The notes beneath the pieces are model-generated. The model did no database searches and was not told the origin of the DNA. It saw only the letters and a program-made list of their open reading frames with translations. Positions 63,631 to 64,000 of a DNA stretch of 64,000 bases are shown here, in pieces; the stretch's first letter is position 1, and each line of letters starts with the position of its first letter. The stretch is from NCBI RefSeq assembly GCF_041260155.1, contig NC_091929.1:42600244-42664243 (forward strand). The letters run 5' to 3'. The stretch is from Ptychodera flava. Its lineage: Eukaryota; Hemichordata; Enteropneusta; Ptychoderidae. Both the position numbers and the translations under genes were made by a program.

Positions 63631-64000
63631 AAATTAGTTTGAAAATTTAGCATCTTTACCGCGGTATCGCCAGATGGCCGTCATTTTTGAAGCGAAGATG
63701 AAGTGGTTGATTCTGGGATATCTTCCAGGGCGGCGTGGTCGGCAGGTAAGCTTTACATCCGGGTAAATCGCTTTCCTTTTGTTAGGTGCTGATCATGCTG
63801 AATTTTACAATGCATTTTGACCATTGAGAGAGATCATAGTAGTTAATTTATATAATAGTAACACGCTAGACTCTGAAGAGAGGCCACGATGCGGTCAAGT
63901 TCATGCTTAGAGCCCTCGGACCAAATTCTGTAGCGTAGTGAAATCTTACCTTTGCTTCTGTATAAGACCAAGTTGTATTTCTGCACTGCAGCCCTTTCAG

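Larger units (their letters stand above)
59257..63737. mobile_element. 4.48-kb terminal-inverted-repeat element, 9-bp target duplication, no transposase seen
   Basis: Perfect 22-bp inverted repeats (beginning CACGCCGCCCTGGAAGATAT) at 59257-59278 and 63716-63737, flanked by an exact 9-bp duplication GTCGGCAGG (59248-59256 and 63738-63746). A 9-bp duplication fits Mutator-like elements, but the terminal repeats are short for that group. The interior is richer in CpG than the gene array. It contains a 387/371-bp direct repeat pair, a minisatellite at 62650-62965 and a stretch resembling an arm of the TTAA element. The longest open frames (about 120-135 codons, near 60432-60839 and 62283-62645) resemble nothing I know and may be chance, so the element is probably non-autonomous. 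Confidence 0.88.

Overview
The window is nuclear DNA from an animal. It is AT-rich, its genes are split into short exons with GT-AG introns, and it is crowded with short inverted-repeat DNA transposons. No gene names the species. The style (tandem arrays of small tetraspan membrane genes, many MITEs, an element ending in a GACGGACGGACGC-type tail) suggests a marine invertebrate, perhaps a deuterostome, but this is a low-confidence inference.

The only genes I can support are five tandem, minus-strand copies of one family. Each copy has up to seven coding exons. Exons 1-4 encode a short cytoplasmic N-terminus, four membrane segments and an extracellular loop with two cysteines. Exon 5 and the end of exon 4 encode a cysteine-rich juxtamembrane stretch. 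Exons 6-7 encode a polar tail ending in ESSPLLD, an acidic-dileucine sorting signal. The layout fits the MS4A/CD20-like superfamily. From left to right (3' to 5' in transcription order) I call them E (1431-6985), D (14715-20968), C (26185-32025), B (37941-43189) and A (51167-56689). E, D and A read through complete coding sequences of 265, 282 and 279 codons. C carries a 214-bp insertion in exon 4. B has lost exons 5 and 6.

The copies fall into two types. E and D are one type, A and B the other. C is a hybrid: exons 1-5 are D-like, exons 6-7 are A/B-like, and a scrap of A/B-type intron 4 is stranded in its intron 5. This is what an unequal crossover between D-like and B-like genes would leave, and it also explains why the D-C and C-B intergenic intervals are near copies of each other.

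The intergenic intervals (about 5-8 kb) are themselves diverged copies of one unit. Each holds a conserved block 2-3.5 kb upstream of the next start codon that ends in a splice-donor-like site, a candidate non-coding first exon or promoter. A triple AGGTCA direct repeat lies upstream of A.

Mobile DNA is abundant. It includes TTAA-flanked foldback elements, Tc1/mariner-like MITEs at TA, a hAT-like MITE with an 8-bp duplication, elements with 9-10-bp duplications, one recurring 213-bp MITE, and a 4.48-kb terminal-inverted-repeat element (59257-63737) with no recognisable transposase. Several insertions can be dated relative to the duplications because a paralogous interval holds the empty site.
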